Of a DNA stretch of 64,000 nt, positions 43,600 through 55,455 are shown one piece after another; position 1 is the stretch's first letter, and each line of letters opens with the position of its first letter. Origin of the DNA: Arctopsyche grandis. Lineage: Eukaryota; Arthropoda; Insecta; Trichoptera; Hydropsychidae. The stretch spans positions 1,924,501 to 1,988,500 of the forward strand of contig NC_135358.1 in assembly GCF_051622035.1 (NCBI RefSeq). Reading direction: 5' to 3'. Position numbers and translations under genes: made by a program. Under the pieces are notes generated by a model. It was not told where the DNA came from and ran no database searches. It saw only the letters and a program-made list of their open reading frames with translations.

Positions 43600-45340
43600 G
43601 AATATAATGGTGGCACGACAAATGGGCGCAAACCAACTTAGCGCCGACCTTTCGGCGCAGACAAATCAGCGCAACGACAACTCAGCGGATGACAATTCAG
43701 CGCATGGACTATTCCGGCCACCAGCTGAAGTCCTTTCCCCTATTTAAAGAACCCAATGTTTTTCCAGTGGCGTGCAGGGGACGAGAGACCACTTTGCATA
43801 GGTCACTCTCGACTATTTGTGACCATCTCCAAGGGTGTACATATATAAAATCGAGTTGTATTATATTCGGCGCACCGACATCTCAGCGCAAACCAACTTA
43901 TCGCCGACCTTTCGGCGCAGACAACTCAGCGGATGACAATTCAGCGCATGGACTATTCAGCGCAAAATCAATTTTTTCAATAAGTTTCAAATGTGTTTTC
44001 AAAAATAATTACTGTATTGAAATTGTCGGTCATATCTACATGATAATTTCATAAATGCGAATAAATTTATTTGATACTCTAAAAATACTGCATTGTTTGT
44101 GACTGGCCAGGAATTGGGGTTTACCTATAAGGCCTTCCTGGTATATACATATGTAAAAAAATAAATAAATTAAAACTCGACTACAATGCAGAATATAATG
44201 GTGGCACGACAAATGGGCGCAAACCAAATGTGCCTTGAAATATTAAGCAATCAGGGTTTCTCAACTAAAAATTTATTTTTAAGCAGGGTTTCTAAACCGG
44301 GCACAAAGGCACAAAGAGTATCAAATAAATTTATTCGCATTTATGAAATTATCATGTAGATTTGACCGACAATTTCAATACAGTAATTATTTTTGAAAAC
44401 GCATTTGAAACTTATTGAAGAAATTGATTTTGCGCTGAATAGTCCTTGCGCTGAATTGTCATCCGCTGAGTTGTAGTTGCGCTGAGTTGTCTGCGCCGAA
44501 AGGTCGGCGATAAGTTGGTTTGCGCTGAGATGTCGGTGCGCCGAATATAATACAACTCGATTTTAAATATGTACACCCTTGGAGATGGTCACAAATAGTC
44601 GAGAGTGACCTATGCAAAGTTGTCTCTCGTCCCCTGCACGCCACTGGAAAAACATTGGGTTCTTTAAATAGGGGAAAGGACTTCAGCTGGTGGCCGGAAT
44701 AGTCCATGCGCTGAATTGTCATCCGCTGAGTTGTCGTTGCGCTGATTTGTCTGCGCCGAAAGGTCGGCGCTAAGTTGGTTTGCGCCCATTTGTCGTGCCA
44801 CCATTATATTCTTAGGAATATCATTGTAGTCGAGTTTTAATTTATTTATTTTTTTACATATGTATGTATATATCAGGAAGGCCTTACAGGTAAACCCCAA
44901 TTCCTGGCCAATCACAAATAATGCAGTATTTTTAGAGTATCAAATAAATTTATTCGCATTTATGAAATTATCATGTAGATATGACCGACAATTTCAATAC
45001 AGTAATTATTTTTGAAAACGCATTTGAAACTTATTGAAGAAATTGATTTTGCGCTGAATAGTCCTTGCGCTGAATTGTCATCCGCTGACTTGTCGTTGGG
45101 CTGAGTTGTCTGCGCCGAAAGGTCGGCGATAAGTTGGTTTGCGCTGAGATGTCGGTGCGCCGAATATAATACAACTCGATTTTATATATGTACACCCTTG
45201 GAGATGGTCACAAATAGTCGAGAGTGACCTATGCAAAGTGGTCTCTCGTCCCCTGCACGCCACTGGAAAAACATTGGGTTCTTTAAATAGGGGACCTCGA
45301 CTGAAAAGGACTTCAGCTGGTGGCCGGAATATTTGTCAGG
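43600..45340. repeat. Inverted cluster of GCGC-anchored repeat modules
   Basis: A forward arm (about 43482-44081) is followed, after a spacer of about 235 bp, by a near-complete reverse copy (about 44316-44936), then a third, partial copy also reversed (44936-45330). Each arm holds two arrays of about 15-16-base units (GCGCAACGACAACTCA, GCGGATGACAATTCA, GCGCATGGACTATTC) on either side of a unique core with GACGAGAGACCACTTTGCAT and CATCTCCAAGGGTGTACA. Frames that look conserved between the arms only reflect this copying. It is probably a foldback-type transposable element. Confidence 0.7.
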
Positions 45341-45698
45341 GTCCTTTCAAACCTGACCAACTTCGTTCCCCGGGCTGAATGGAAGGAAGGAAGGAAGGAG
45401 ACCCTGGGAAGGAGGGATAGGGGTGGGTCAGAAGTAAAACAAGTTTACCCCCGACCGGTTTCATTACTTTAAACGGGCGTGGGGGTCTTTACCGTATCGT
45501 AAATGTTTACAATTATTTCTTATATTATTGTTCGTCGTTAAACCGACTAAATTTTCTCGTCCGGAGGGGCATTATGAATGAAATTAATACTCGCTTCAAT
45601 TGCGAAATGTCGCCTCGGGTTGGGTAAATATATTACGAGGGGGTTTAGTCCACTGTATTGTGGAACAAAAGTAGCTTTTAAGTCGGGACCTCTCGTCG
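45341..45698. other. tRNA upstream region
   Basis: Contains a (GGAA) run at about 45390-45408 and a moderately GC-rich stretch. No gene other than the tRNA downstream. Confidence 0.4.
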
Positions 45699-45771
45699 GT
45701 TTCCGTAGTGTAGTGGTTATCACGTGTGCTTCACACGCACAAGGTCCCCGGTTCGATCCCGGGCGGAAACA
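45699..45771 (+). tRNA. tRNA-Val (anticodon CAC)
   Basis: 73 bases that fold into a complete cloverleaf. The acceptor stem pairs GTTTCCG with CGGAAAC, discriminator A. The D arm is GTG/CAC with AGTGG; the anticodon stem TGTGC/GCACA encloses TTCACAC with CAC at 45732-45734. The T arm contains GGTTCGATCCC. Internal A and B boxes match consensus. A run of seven T (45779-45785) follows as pol III terminator. CCA is not encoded and no intron is present, so it is likely functional. Confidence 0.96.
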
Positions 45772-45778
45772 TACTTTC

Positions 45779-45785
45779 TTTTTTT
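45779..45785 (+). terminator. Pol III T-run terminator of the tRNA gene
   Basis: Seven consecutive T residues 8 bases after the tRNA 3' end. Confidence 0.85.
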
Positions 45786-46090
45786 GCTTTTATATGTATG
45801 TGCTAAAATTGTTAATTATTAAATTAACATATAAACTATTTCATATTTATGATTTTATTCCGAATTTATCGGAAATACTCATATTAATTGAAAATTTTGG
45901 AGCTTTAAGAGTGCGGCGAAGATATACATACATACATAAGCGGTTATATTATATAAAGTTGTAATTAATTAAATATAATAAATATAAATTTGTAAAAATA
46001 AAAGAGGATTTTATATTATTTAATCGTATATATACATGCATATTGATTTTAAAATGCTTTTAATTGTTCATATAATATATTACATCTTAA
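45786..46090. other. AT-rich spacer
   Basis: No gene or element recognised. Confidence 0.4.
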
Positions 46091-46746
46091 GTCTGGTTCT
46101 TGGATACTTACCCCCTGGATACATACCCCCGGTCAAAAACCCCCTGGACATTAGCCCCCCCGTTCAAATAACCCCCCCCCCGTCAAGGATAAAAATTGAC
46201 AATCTTAAATAAAAAGTTAGTATCAATGCTAATTTATTTCTGCTAGAAAAATACAGATATTAATAATACATCAGATTCTTTGTAAATAATCAATAATCAG
46301 TAATGAATAATAATAATTAAAAATATACAAAACTCCAAAATTAATTGTATTTTTTTTTATTCCTTTTCTCGATTTTACAAATACCATCATGGATAGTCTA
46401 AAAATATTTAAAATATAATAATAATAATATAACAATAATATGTACTTTTATTAAAATTTACTTTCAATACCACAGAACGTAAACGCTAACTGGTGACTAA
46501 AAGTCTTTTAAATTGATATTTATTCTATTTACAACAATAAATTTAAATTAAATATTGTATATAAATTGAAATTCAATATGCTCTACCACACTCAATTTAT
46601 TCTTATTAATTTACTTTATTATTAATTATTAATTATTTATTACTATTTTTAAACAATTTGTATCCAATTTTATTTGCACGGGGTGTTAATTTCCATGGGG
46701 TTTTTGGCCGGGGGTTTGTGTCCAGGGGGTAGATGTCTGGATACCC
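46091..46746. mobile_element. Element with C-rich terminal inverted repeats between TTAA sites
   Basis: The left end has ACCCCCTGGATACATACCCC, CAAAAACCCCCTGGACATTA and GCCCCCC; the right end has the same phrases in reverse complement (TTTTTGGCCGGGGGTTTGTG, CCAGGGGGTAGATG). TTAA lies at 46087-46090 and 46747-46750. The 500-bp interior is AT-rich and non-coding. A piggyBac-like TTAA preference is possible, but the class is not established. Confidence 0.6.
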
Positions 46747-46750
46747 TTAA

Positions 46751-49260
46751 GCCTATTTTAATAGACTTAAGGGTACTATTTATATAATTTTCAAGTCTCT
46801 AGACTAATAAGCAATGAATATAATAAAATTTTAGTGTCAATATTTGAGTTCTGCCACAGACAAATCGCATTAAGCTAATTTCGTAGAAGTTACTAATTTT
46901 CAATTCATAAATTACTTTAAAACATGCATTTTTCTGTGGGACAAAAACGGTGAGGTGTAAATTTAATTAAATTGAAAAAGATTTAATCTGATTTAAATTC
47001 TACTGTTTGCGTTCCGAACGTGCGATTGCTCTTTTTACGGCGAATTGACGACTGCACTTTTAATTAAATATTCGTTTGGTGAATACTAAAGCTACTACAA
47101 GGATTAAAACATATGTATAAATACATATGTATATAAGGAAATGATCACACTAGTTCTACTGACAATTAAATAAGTATTAATCGTTCAAATAAAAATAATA
47201 ATGATTTTTTATTCTACCTATACATAGAATTTTCGTCATACATATTCGATTGATATCATAAAATCGATATATATATATATATATTATATAAATATCCCAG
47301 GCATTTTTTTATGGGCTCTTTGGGTTTTGACGAGGGAGCAAAATTTACCGACTCTGGCTTTATTTTATGATTCGACTCCGACTCCAACTTCGACTCGGAC
47401 CCCAAACTAAGACCAACTTGAAAGATTTTAGATAGTAAGATACACTTTTCTTGCCGATTATAATATTATTTTTTAAAATAACGATTTTCTAAATATAAAA
47501 AAAATGAATTAAAAAAATCACTAAAAATTGACATCTGACCCAATTTATTGAATTATTGGTAATGAAATAGATATAAATAAAAAGCAAGTACATTCATAGT
47601 ATAAATGTGTATGAGTATCATATACAAACAAATCAATTTAATAAAAAAAGTATATCACCCAAGAAACATAGGTTTGGCCAGAACACATCAAAATGTATGC
47701 AATTCAACGATTTTATCTATTACGTAATTTAAATTCATGATTTTTATAAAGAAATTTATTAAATTTCAATTTATTAGTCCATTTACTTTAATTAAATTAG
47801 ATCAACTGATCATTTTCTATTGTACAATTTAAATTTAATTTTGTTAGTAATCATAGTATTATATTATTCTAATGTTAATGTACAGCATAATAGGAAAAAG
47901 AGCTCAAAAACCTATTTACAATTCGTATAAATGCTCATAATACATCTAATACATAATATTAATTAAAGACTCTCTAAGTGGACGATCTAAAGCAGATTGT
48001 GTTTAGGTAATCTGTGTGTTATACCTGAAGGGTATAGACATTTAGTTGTAATCACCGAGACTCTTCACAAGTGTGTTAGTATGGTTATTAGTGATTCTGT
48101 CATATAATCTACTGGTTAGTTTGTTAGTAATATCTGCAACTAACGGAATATTATTTATGGCATGCAGTTTTTTCAAGTTAGTATATATGGTTATATTAAA
48201 ATAAATTTTAGGCATTTATTTTGTATTATTTGAAGCTTGGAAAGGATACCTATAATTTAATAAATACTTACATAGGGCTGGTATCATATGTGAATTTTCA
48301 ATTATAAATATGTACGCACATATGCAGTTGAGTCAATATTAAAACTCAAATACACGAACCATGGAATTATACTTTGCTCGTTTCTGATCCTTTGTATTTC
48401 AAATGTAAGGTTGATTTATATATGTGAAAATTAATTAAAGACTAGTGTGCTCCGAGGCTAGTGTTGCACGCAAAAATAGGACAGAGCTTTTCATTAAGCT
48501 TTGAGGGCATCGACAACGTGGAAGCTGTAAACTTTACCATTGCCAATGAGACTTTTCAAAAGGGACGAGCTTTCCCGCCTTTTTTTTTGTTTTTGACGGT
48601 AGCTCAACTAATAAGACCGACCGGCGGGAGACCTGAAAGGAACGCTTTTCACTCTAGCGAAAGATCAAAGTAACCCTTCTTTAAATTGGGACTTTTTAAT
48701 TCACGCCAGGAAAAGTCGGCCGCTAAAAATTATCAAAGTGGAAATTAGAAACGCCGCAATCTTTCTCGGCTCTCTCTTTTTCCTTGTGTTTCAAATTTGA
48801 ATTTCAACTTCGACTACGACAAAGTGAGTACGTCTCGATTTACATCACGTATCCCTTGGGTATATAAATGTATATGTATGTATGTATGTATATATCAGTG
48901 ATGTGTGTATAATGGGTGATAAATGTGGTATTATGGCCCAGTGCGTGCTGCTGAATATATTAGGATATATAATAGATGACTTTGTTCGGAAGTGGGTTAC
49001 TTTTCTACTTTTCGCTTCGGATTATCTCAAAATCTGATTGCGTTGAGCTACCTCACGAAATAACCCTTATTCTATTTTCCTTTTGGCAACTCGTTTCATT
49101 GTGTTTGATTTGATTTATCAGTGATGGAAGCGCACTATTAAAAAGTCAACTTTACTCACTGTGAAAGCTGACTGAAAATGCTACTCATGTAAGTGTAGCT
49201 TTTAAACACGAATGACCAAAACACTATTTGCTTTAAATCTTCAGTTTTAATGATTCTTTG
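46751..49260. other. AT-rich spacer with repeat relics
   Basis: 47375-47405 has a degenerate GACTCC-type hexamer tract. 47785-47940 (reverse) is the LTR-free paralogue of the repeat at 23325-23870. 48450-48680 has a 70-codon open frame of no known family. Nothing else supportable. Confidence 0.4.
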
Positions 49261-49276
49261 TCTACCTTTTTCCTAC

Positions 49277-50039
49277 CTATACCCATTCTACTGTTTCCGA
49301 CATTTTTAAAATCCTTTCTTTTAACAATCTTTCTGTCAGGCGACGACATACTGATGCTATATTCTTCTTTAAGCTCATAAATGGTTTCCTTGATTGTTCT
49401 GATTTACTGAATAAGGCTAATTTCAGAATCCCAGTTCGGTACTCTAGACGCGTTGCACTCTTTTCACTTGATTCTTTCAATCCTAATTCCCAAAAATATG
49501 TTTATCTGCAGCGCGTTTATCGTATGTTTAACGGAGAGCTGAATGAGGTTGATCTATTTGGTATTTCCCTACATCAATTCAGGTCTAATATCAAGAGAAT
49601 CTTGACCGATTGATTCATTTCTTCTCCTATTCTATTTTTCCAATATTTTTATACTTTAGTTTAGTTATGTAATGTGCTATTTAATCATATTATAGCTTTC
49701 ATTCTTTTCCTTTTCATTTGTTTATTTTGTATTTACCTTTTTCATTTGTTTTATATTTGTAAATTTCAATTTCTTTTTATATTCTATTTTATAACCTTTT
49801 CCAAATATTTTAATACTATAGTTTAATTATGCAATGTTCTACATATTTTGTCATGCCTTTATTCTTTACTTTTTAATTTGTTTTCCTCATATTTATCTTT
49901 TTCATTTTTGTAAAAATCTATTATTGGACTCGGATGTTACATATATTATTTATTTACTATTTGTTTTTTTATACATATCTATGTACATCCTGTCTGTTGA
50001 TTTTTCAATTAATAAAATAAAATAAAATAAAATAAAAAA
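49277..50039 (+). mobile_element. 5'-truncated LINE tail
   Basis: The forward strand keeps degraded retrotransposon C-terminal coding (FFKLINGFLDCSDLL, FRIPVRYSRRVALFS, FNPNSQKYVYLQRVYRMFNGE, DLFGISLHQFRSNIKRILTD then stop at about 49610), followed by an AT-rich 3' UTR and an (AAAAT)n tail at 50013-50039. Typical end of a Jockey/CR1-type element. Confidence 0.72.
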
Positions 50040-51325
50040 ATAGTATACATAAATGTAGTATCTGGATGTCTGAAGACAGGCTGTAGAGTGAAATGAAACT
50101 CGTTGGGCAGTTTACAACATTGTTCATTATACGGAGAGCCATAATGAACTGTCCGTCGCGTTCAAGTTACCAACCTCAACATTAATTCCACTCATGCATG
50201 CCAACCTAATCATTCATACATGCATTATTCTAAGTTAGGAAACTAAATCCCACATATATGTACATACATATACATATGTATATATTTTTTTGGTGCCATT
50301 ACGGATTACTCCAAGGTGACACATATATTTATAATATTGTTATGAATTTGAAAATAAATTCAAATAATGTTAACAAATGAGGGTAGGTGGCAAATTTATT
50401 AGGAACCTTTTCAACAATGACATCAGATAATTTGGCAAAATCTTGACCTGTAGTAAAATATATCCAAGGCTGGCAAGCAGCACCTCTTAAGAGGGCTGTA
50501 CACCCGAAACCTTAATTTTTTTACAGTTCCTTTCTTCGATATATAAATAGAGTGTATGTATATATTGAGTGAATGCGACAATATATATCAATATATATAT
50601 ATTGAGTGAATGCGACAGTTTCGCTTCGACCAGATAAAACGTGTTTTAAATTGACAAAATCGAGGTTTCGTATTCTACTATTTTCTCCTCCAAAACTGGA
50701 ACAATTTTTAAAAATATATACATTTTTTTCGAAATAAATCGATTATAGTCCAATCGTGATATGGTTCACTGCATCGAAAGTCGAAAGATCGAAAAGGAAA
50801 TATCGGAAAGCAAAGATCGAAAATCGAAAGATCTTAAGTCGAAAGATCGAAAAGAATATATGCATGGTAAACGGTACTATGTATGTATGTATGTATATAT
50901 AATTTATATTGGTGGCGTGCGGTGAAATTCTCTCTCTTTTTTTTTGTCGTACAGTCTTACTTAATGTGCACGGGCAGGATACAAGAGGAACAACCTGTTC
51001 CTCTGTTGCTATATTTAGCCATAAATATAGCAACAGAGATGATGAAATTCAAAGTGAGAATGAAGATGATAAAATTCCACAATTAATTTTTAAGCCCACT
51101 CTTCATGTTCCTAACTACACAGGTATGTTCCGGTTATTATGAAAGTGGAATAAGTCATGTAATATTTCGTTTGAGATAATTGGACTTTTACGTAAATTTG
51201 TTTTAAAAATTATTTTGATACCACATAAAAATATTTATACATGATCATTCTTAGCCTCATAGATGTAATCTTTCCTGTACTGGTGGAGTTTTACAATTAC
51301 CTTGTTAAATAATGGTATTTTAATT
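50040..51325. repeat. Mixed repeats including a relative of the foldback element at 54426
   Basis: 50465-50560 matches 59390-59465 in reverse (AGAGGGCTG, CGAAACCTTAAT). 50760-50880 carries GAAAGATCGAAAATCGAAAG, CTTAAGTCGAAAGATCGAAA and GCATGGTAAACGGTAC as in the foldback at 54426-54818. 51000-51030 has the palindrome TTGCTATATTTA-GCC-ATAAATATAGCAA. No gene. Confidence 0.5.
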
Positions 51326-51329
51326 GGTT

Positions 51330-51694
51330 TTCAAGTATTATCTCCAGGCTTAAGTGCAGTCAGCTAACAATGGAGACCCCCCGAATTGACTCAGTGGTCG
51401 GTAACAGCATTCGGTCACTTCACGCTAGAGTTCTCAGAACTGACAGCGCGAAAGTGTGGGACTGCATGCCTAGACCGTGGGACTACGTATCTGGTACGTG
51501 ACCATAACAATAGGTAAAAAAACGCATCGAGGAAGATTCAGTGAGCGACCTGCCCTTTATAAGCAGGTACTTAGGCCATACCAAAGCATTCTAGATGAAG
51601 CACTGGCAGTGTGTGGATCTCCTTAATCACCCAATAAATGCTGTGAAGCGACAATGGCCTCTTATTTGGATCCTCCACCCACCCCTACGCAACA
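51330..51694 (+). mobile_element. Solo LTR, family L1, diverged and 5'-truncated
   Basis: Shares TTATCTCCAGGCTTAAGTGC, GCAGGTACTTAGGCC, CCCAATAAATGCTGTGAAGC and the TCCTCCACCCACCCCTACGC-AACA end with family L1. No clear target duplication. Confidence 0.6.
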
Positions 51695-51792
51695 ATAGTT
51701 ATAGCTATTGATCGAATTCTAATCTTAGCAGGATCACTCCTACCTGAATCGAACTGGTCAATTGTTTTATATTTTCCCCAAAATTATCATAT

Positions 51793-52045
51793 TTAGTGGT
51801 TAGCATATACGTAATGCTTTAAACAAAGTGGTCAAGGGTTCAAATCCCACTGATTTCTGCTGGCCAGACTTTGGATTAGTGACTCCAGGTCAATCGTTTC
51901 TTATCACATGTATTGTATTGTGGAATATTAGTCTAACAGCTTAATATCTAATAAAGAAGATATTAAATGATTGTATAACTTCATACCCGAAGGTCATATG
52001 AAGGCATTCTGGACGGAGCACTGGCAGTGCGTGGATCAACTTGAA
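51793..52045 (+). mobile_element. SINE head fragment followed by L1 LTR scrap
   Basis: GTGGTTAGCATATACGTAATG and GGGTTCAAATCCC form A- and B-like boxes of the second SINE subfamily. 51985-52045 repeats AAGGCATTCTGGACGGAGCA from family L1. Confidence 0.5.
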
Positions 52046-52109
52046 ACTCCATTACATTTCTTATATTTTCTGCATTCTAAAATCAAAATTATAATAATAT
52101 ACTGTAGCA

Positions 52110-52460
52110 TATGCTAAAAGGAGCCGCCGTTATAATTGGTTTTCCGAGAATTATCTCCAGGCTTAAGTGCTGTCGGCTAACAATGAAGACCCCCGAATGG
52201 ACTTACTGGTCGGTAACGGCACCCAGCCACTTCCCGCTAGAGTTCTCAGAACTGACTGCATATTTGGTACGTGACTATAAAAATAGGTAAGCAAACGTTT
52301 CGAGGAAGATACACTGAGCGATCTGCCCTTTATAAGCAGGTACTTAGGCCATACCTAGGCATTCTGGACGGAGCACTGGCAGTGCGTGGATCAACTTAAT
52401 CACCCAATGAATGCTGTGAAGCGACTTTTATTTGGATCCTCCACCCACCCCTACGCAACA
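52110..52460 (+). mobile_element. Solo LTR, family L1, diverged copy
   Basis: Near-duplicate of 51330-51694, ending CCCACCCCTACGCAACA, with a deletion in the middle. A TGTAGCATATGC start at about 52093 is possible. Confidence 0.6.
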
Positions 52461-53515
52461 GTATGACGAAAGATTTCAACTCGGTTTATTGTGGGAAATG
52501 TAAAAAAAAATGCATTTTCCGCTCCGACCCAAATTGACCCTTGAGCCGCACCGGTCGAAGCCTCTGCACGTTCATTCGTTTCCAGGATTCGCACGCGGAT
52601 AAAGTAATAACAATAACAAGGATTTGTTTCGGTGACGTTTCTAATTTAATTGTGCAGGGGCGTCACATGCTGGGGGGTCAATTGTGTGAGCAAAGTTGAA
52701 TTATATGCAGGGCGCGGGGCGTCGGTAAAAAGTCACCCTACATCATCAGCAACGAGGGTACGAAGGCGGCGGGGCACCCTGGATTTATGGGAGGCCCATG
52801 GTCACCCTACTCTCTCCGAAACCCTCTCCAAAAATGACAAAGGACCAGACGGCAATTATACGTACGCGAGGAATAATAAAAAAAAAAACAAAAGACGCTC
52901 CACGCTAATGTTACGTAAAGACGTTTTTTGTTTGCGCGACTACACCCCTCTAAATTTTTTTTAATATGTGTAGAACCCTTTTGTTTCCCGGGGAAAATTT
53001 CATCGCAGTGTTGTTGTGTGCCGTTTGTTTATTTATTTTTATTCTGTATTTTCGCACCGTGTTGTTGTTTAAGTGGTGGCGGTGCGCGCGATACCGTTGA
53101 TTGTTCAAAGCGAACGAAAAGTTCGGAAAATTTCCAGGGAAAACAAATCCGAAACGAATTTGCACATGCAAATATCGACGTATGCGCATTTCATACTCGC
53201 TGAGCAAACATTACGGTCGGTCGGTTAAACCAAAGTCTAAATAAATATTATTGTTTGAATAACGTTTGGCTGAGCGATATGCGTTATTAACGTATTCGAA
53301 AATAGCCTGTAATTAATGCCCGAGTGTAAGGCATGTATGCACATTCAAAATTAATTAAAATTTTATAAATGTCAATTTAAAATACGCCAATGTAATATTA
53401 GACACAGATTTAATTTAACACAGTTGTTTTTATTGCTGTGCCCGTTGGTATTTTGTGAGGCTATTGTCACTGGCAGTTCAACTATAGAACATTTCCTTTC
53501 AATTCACATAAGTAT
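52461..53515. other. Moderately GC-rich region without recognised gene
   Basis: 52560-53210 is less AT-rich than its surroundings, with open frames on both strands but no domain, signal or splice pattern I can defend. It could include promoter or UTR of a gene whose exons I did not recognise. Confidence 0.3.
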
Positions 53516-53700
53516 ATATATAAAGACGCTAATCTCTCTTTGTGTGTGTGTGTGTGTCTTGACGCTAGCCAAACATAATGAATGATTTGATAAAAAGCGT
53601 AAACTTTGAATGAATTCGCATTCGGAGTCGAACCCGCGAACACAAATATCTTCTTATAGGTATACCTGAGTTCAGAGAGTTAGCGATGAAACCATCGTAG
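53516..53700 (+). mobile_element. Possible Helitron 5' end with (GT)n
   Basis: GTATATATATAAAGACGCT followed by TCTCTTTGTGTGTGTG resembles Helitron 5' ends, and GGAGTCGAACCCGCGAAC reads as a B box on the minus strand. No 3' end found. Confidence 0.35.
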
Positions 53701-53779
53701 AATATTCAAATGGCCTTTTTTTTAAACATTAATTGAAATTTTTCGTTCTCGCCATATTCCAAGTGCCTATATACTGGGA

Positions 53780-54085
53780 GCACTAGGCTATAATTCCCTC
53801 GTGTCACGGCGTACAGTATATCTGGGGAAACATTTTTATAAACTTCCGATTGGATTGATATGCAATCCTCGTATTCTTGCTGAGTTGAACTTCAATGTTC
53901 CCAGCATACTCAGATCTACTAGATACCGCGAATTGTTCTTCTCACCTGAGGCACGTACCAATTTAATGCTTTCGTCCCCTGTTGCCAGGAGCATCAAGCT
54001 CCTCAACCGGATTTCTATTAGATTGGATTTGTTTATTCTAAAATATACTGATCTGGCTGAGGTATTGTTAAGTTTGAGATCGTAG
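53780..54085 (+). mobile_element. LINE ORF2 C-terminal fragment
   Basis: The forward frame reads FYKLPIGLICNPRILAELNF, then ILRSTRYRELFFSPEARTNL, then SSPVARSIKLLNRI. This is the RVP-R....F..P..RTN....P..R...L.N pattern of Jockey/CR1-type tails. It is truncated at the 5' side. Confidence 0.72.
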
Positions 54086-54130
54086 CACCTTATATTTTTA
54101 TATTTCATATTTTATATTTTTATATTTTAT

Positions 54131-54933
54131 ATTTTTATATTTAAGTCAAAGCTAAACCATTGCTAACAAAACTTATACGAAATGACAAAAGAAAAAACTT
54201 CTATATACATATACTGTTTGCTATCAATGTTTTATATAGGCAAATAGATGGCGCCAAGTCTCTAAGTTTTTACCGCCATCTATTGAAAATTTGTTTGTTT
54301 AATTAATTAATTAATTAATTTTTATATTGGTGTTTTATATTGTTTATATGATATGTAGGTAGGTATGTAATTTTTATTTTTTTTCCATATTAAATATAAA
54401 TATTAGATTATATATATTTAAAAGGGTTTTACGTGACGAGACAGAATGTTAAATGACAGAAAACGCAAATATCGGAAGGAAAAGATCGAAAATCGAAAGA
54501 TCTTAAGTCGAAATATCCCAAAAAAATGGTGCATGGTAAACGGTACATACTCACTTAATTTGCGCGAGCAGGATACAACAGGAACAAGAGGAACATGCTT
54601 TTTCTCCCGTATTCTGCGCGCGCACATTAATACGGGAGGAAAAGCCTGTTCCTCTTGTTCCTGTTGTATCCTGCTCGCGCAAATTAAGTGAGTATGTACC
54701 GTTTACCATGCACCATTTTTTTTTTGATCTTTCGACTTAAGATCTTTCGATTTTCGATCTTTTCCTTCCGATATTTGCCTTTTCTGTCATTTAACATTCT
54801 GTCTCGTTACGGAGACCGATTTAAAAGGTATCTGAAAAAAAATCAAATACAGGACCGACACATTTCTTTTATTTTTTTTTATTTAATAAATTAATATGCC
54901 GTTGCGATGATATTTCATCGGGTAAAACTCTAG
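54131..54933 (+). mobile_element. Helitron-like copy, family H1, interrupted by a foldback element
   Basis: H1 sequence from CATTGCTAACAAAACTTATA through ACTGTTTGCTATCAATGTTT, ATTGGTGTTTTATATTGTTT and ATACAGGACCGACACATTTC to GGGTAAAACTCTAG|T, with the hairpin CGATGA/TCATCG 10 bases before the end. Interrupted at 54426-54818. The 5' end is missing. Confidence 0.7.
54426..54818. mobile_element. Foldback element, 178-bp arms, 10-bp target duplication
   Basis: The arm 54436-54613 is the near-perfect reverse complement of 54629-54807; the loop is 15 bases (CTGCGCGCGCACATT). The direct repeat ATTTAAAAGG at 54416-54425 and 54819-54828 marks insertion into an H1 Helitron. A 9-10-bp duplication with long inverted arms suggests a Mutator-like (MULE) origin. 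Non-coding. A transcript would form a very long hairpin. Confidence 0.85.
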
Positions 54934-55455
54934 TACAATAAAAATATGAATAGTATTGAGTGTTATATATGTATGTACATATGTAACAGTAAGAGCGTCA
55001 AATCTCGAATCAGTATACACTGACTAGTAAGTGTACACACCAGCTTTCGTTTTTGGCTAAAGCTTACGACGCTAGATTCTGCAGATACTCTTACTAGACA
55101 AAGTATGAACATGTGTATGTATCTTCGTCAGTTGTCACGGTTTCCTATCATAGTTTACCAGTTTATCTGATTTAATTTTTGAAATGGTTCCACCAAATAA
55201 GCAACATATCGCGTCTCTTGCAAATTCAAGTTTGTGTCGAATTGGTTGATTATTATAAAAAAAGTGCTACTCACTACCTATGTTAATAAACTGTAAAATA
55301 GACATAGATGTCTCTATAATAAATATTTGTCCATAGATGTCTCTATAGTAAATTTAATTATTTATCGATGTTTTTAATTGGTTAAGAAGGCGCATTACGT
55401 TTACATATTAGGCCTTGTTGGTATACAAATATGTTTATAAAAATAAAATAAAATT
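54934..55455 (+). other. Spacer and SINE body fragment
   Basis: 55140-55455 matches the SINE body (TTTCCTATCATAGTTTACCA, CATAGATGTCTCTA) and its GCGCATTACG tail. The tRNA-like head is absent. Confidence 0.45.

Noticed and set aside
43689..45263. Apparently conserved protein (starting MTIQRMDYSGHQ) encoded three times on both strands
   Set aside because: The conservation is at DNA level and comes from the inverted repeat modules; the sequence includes the GCGC-anchored arrays and has no protein-like domain.
43600..45330. CRISPR-like regular short repeats
   Set aside because: The units are contiguous and degenerate with no unique spacers, and the genome is eukaryotic.
48461..48673. 70-codon open frame on the plus strand
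   Set aside because: No recognisable similarity, signal or neighbouring exon; its length is not significant in this context.
52650..53207. Overlapping frames in the GC-richer region
   Set aside because: Frames are open on both strands with basic or cysteine-poor random composition; GC content alone can explain this.
53560..53660. tRNA gene on the minus strand suggested by GTTCGCGGGTTCGACTCC
   Set aside because: A B box is present but no acceptor or anticodon stem can be formed; similar B-box-like phrases occur inside the Helitron family at 26161 and 26620.
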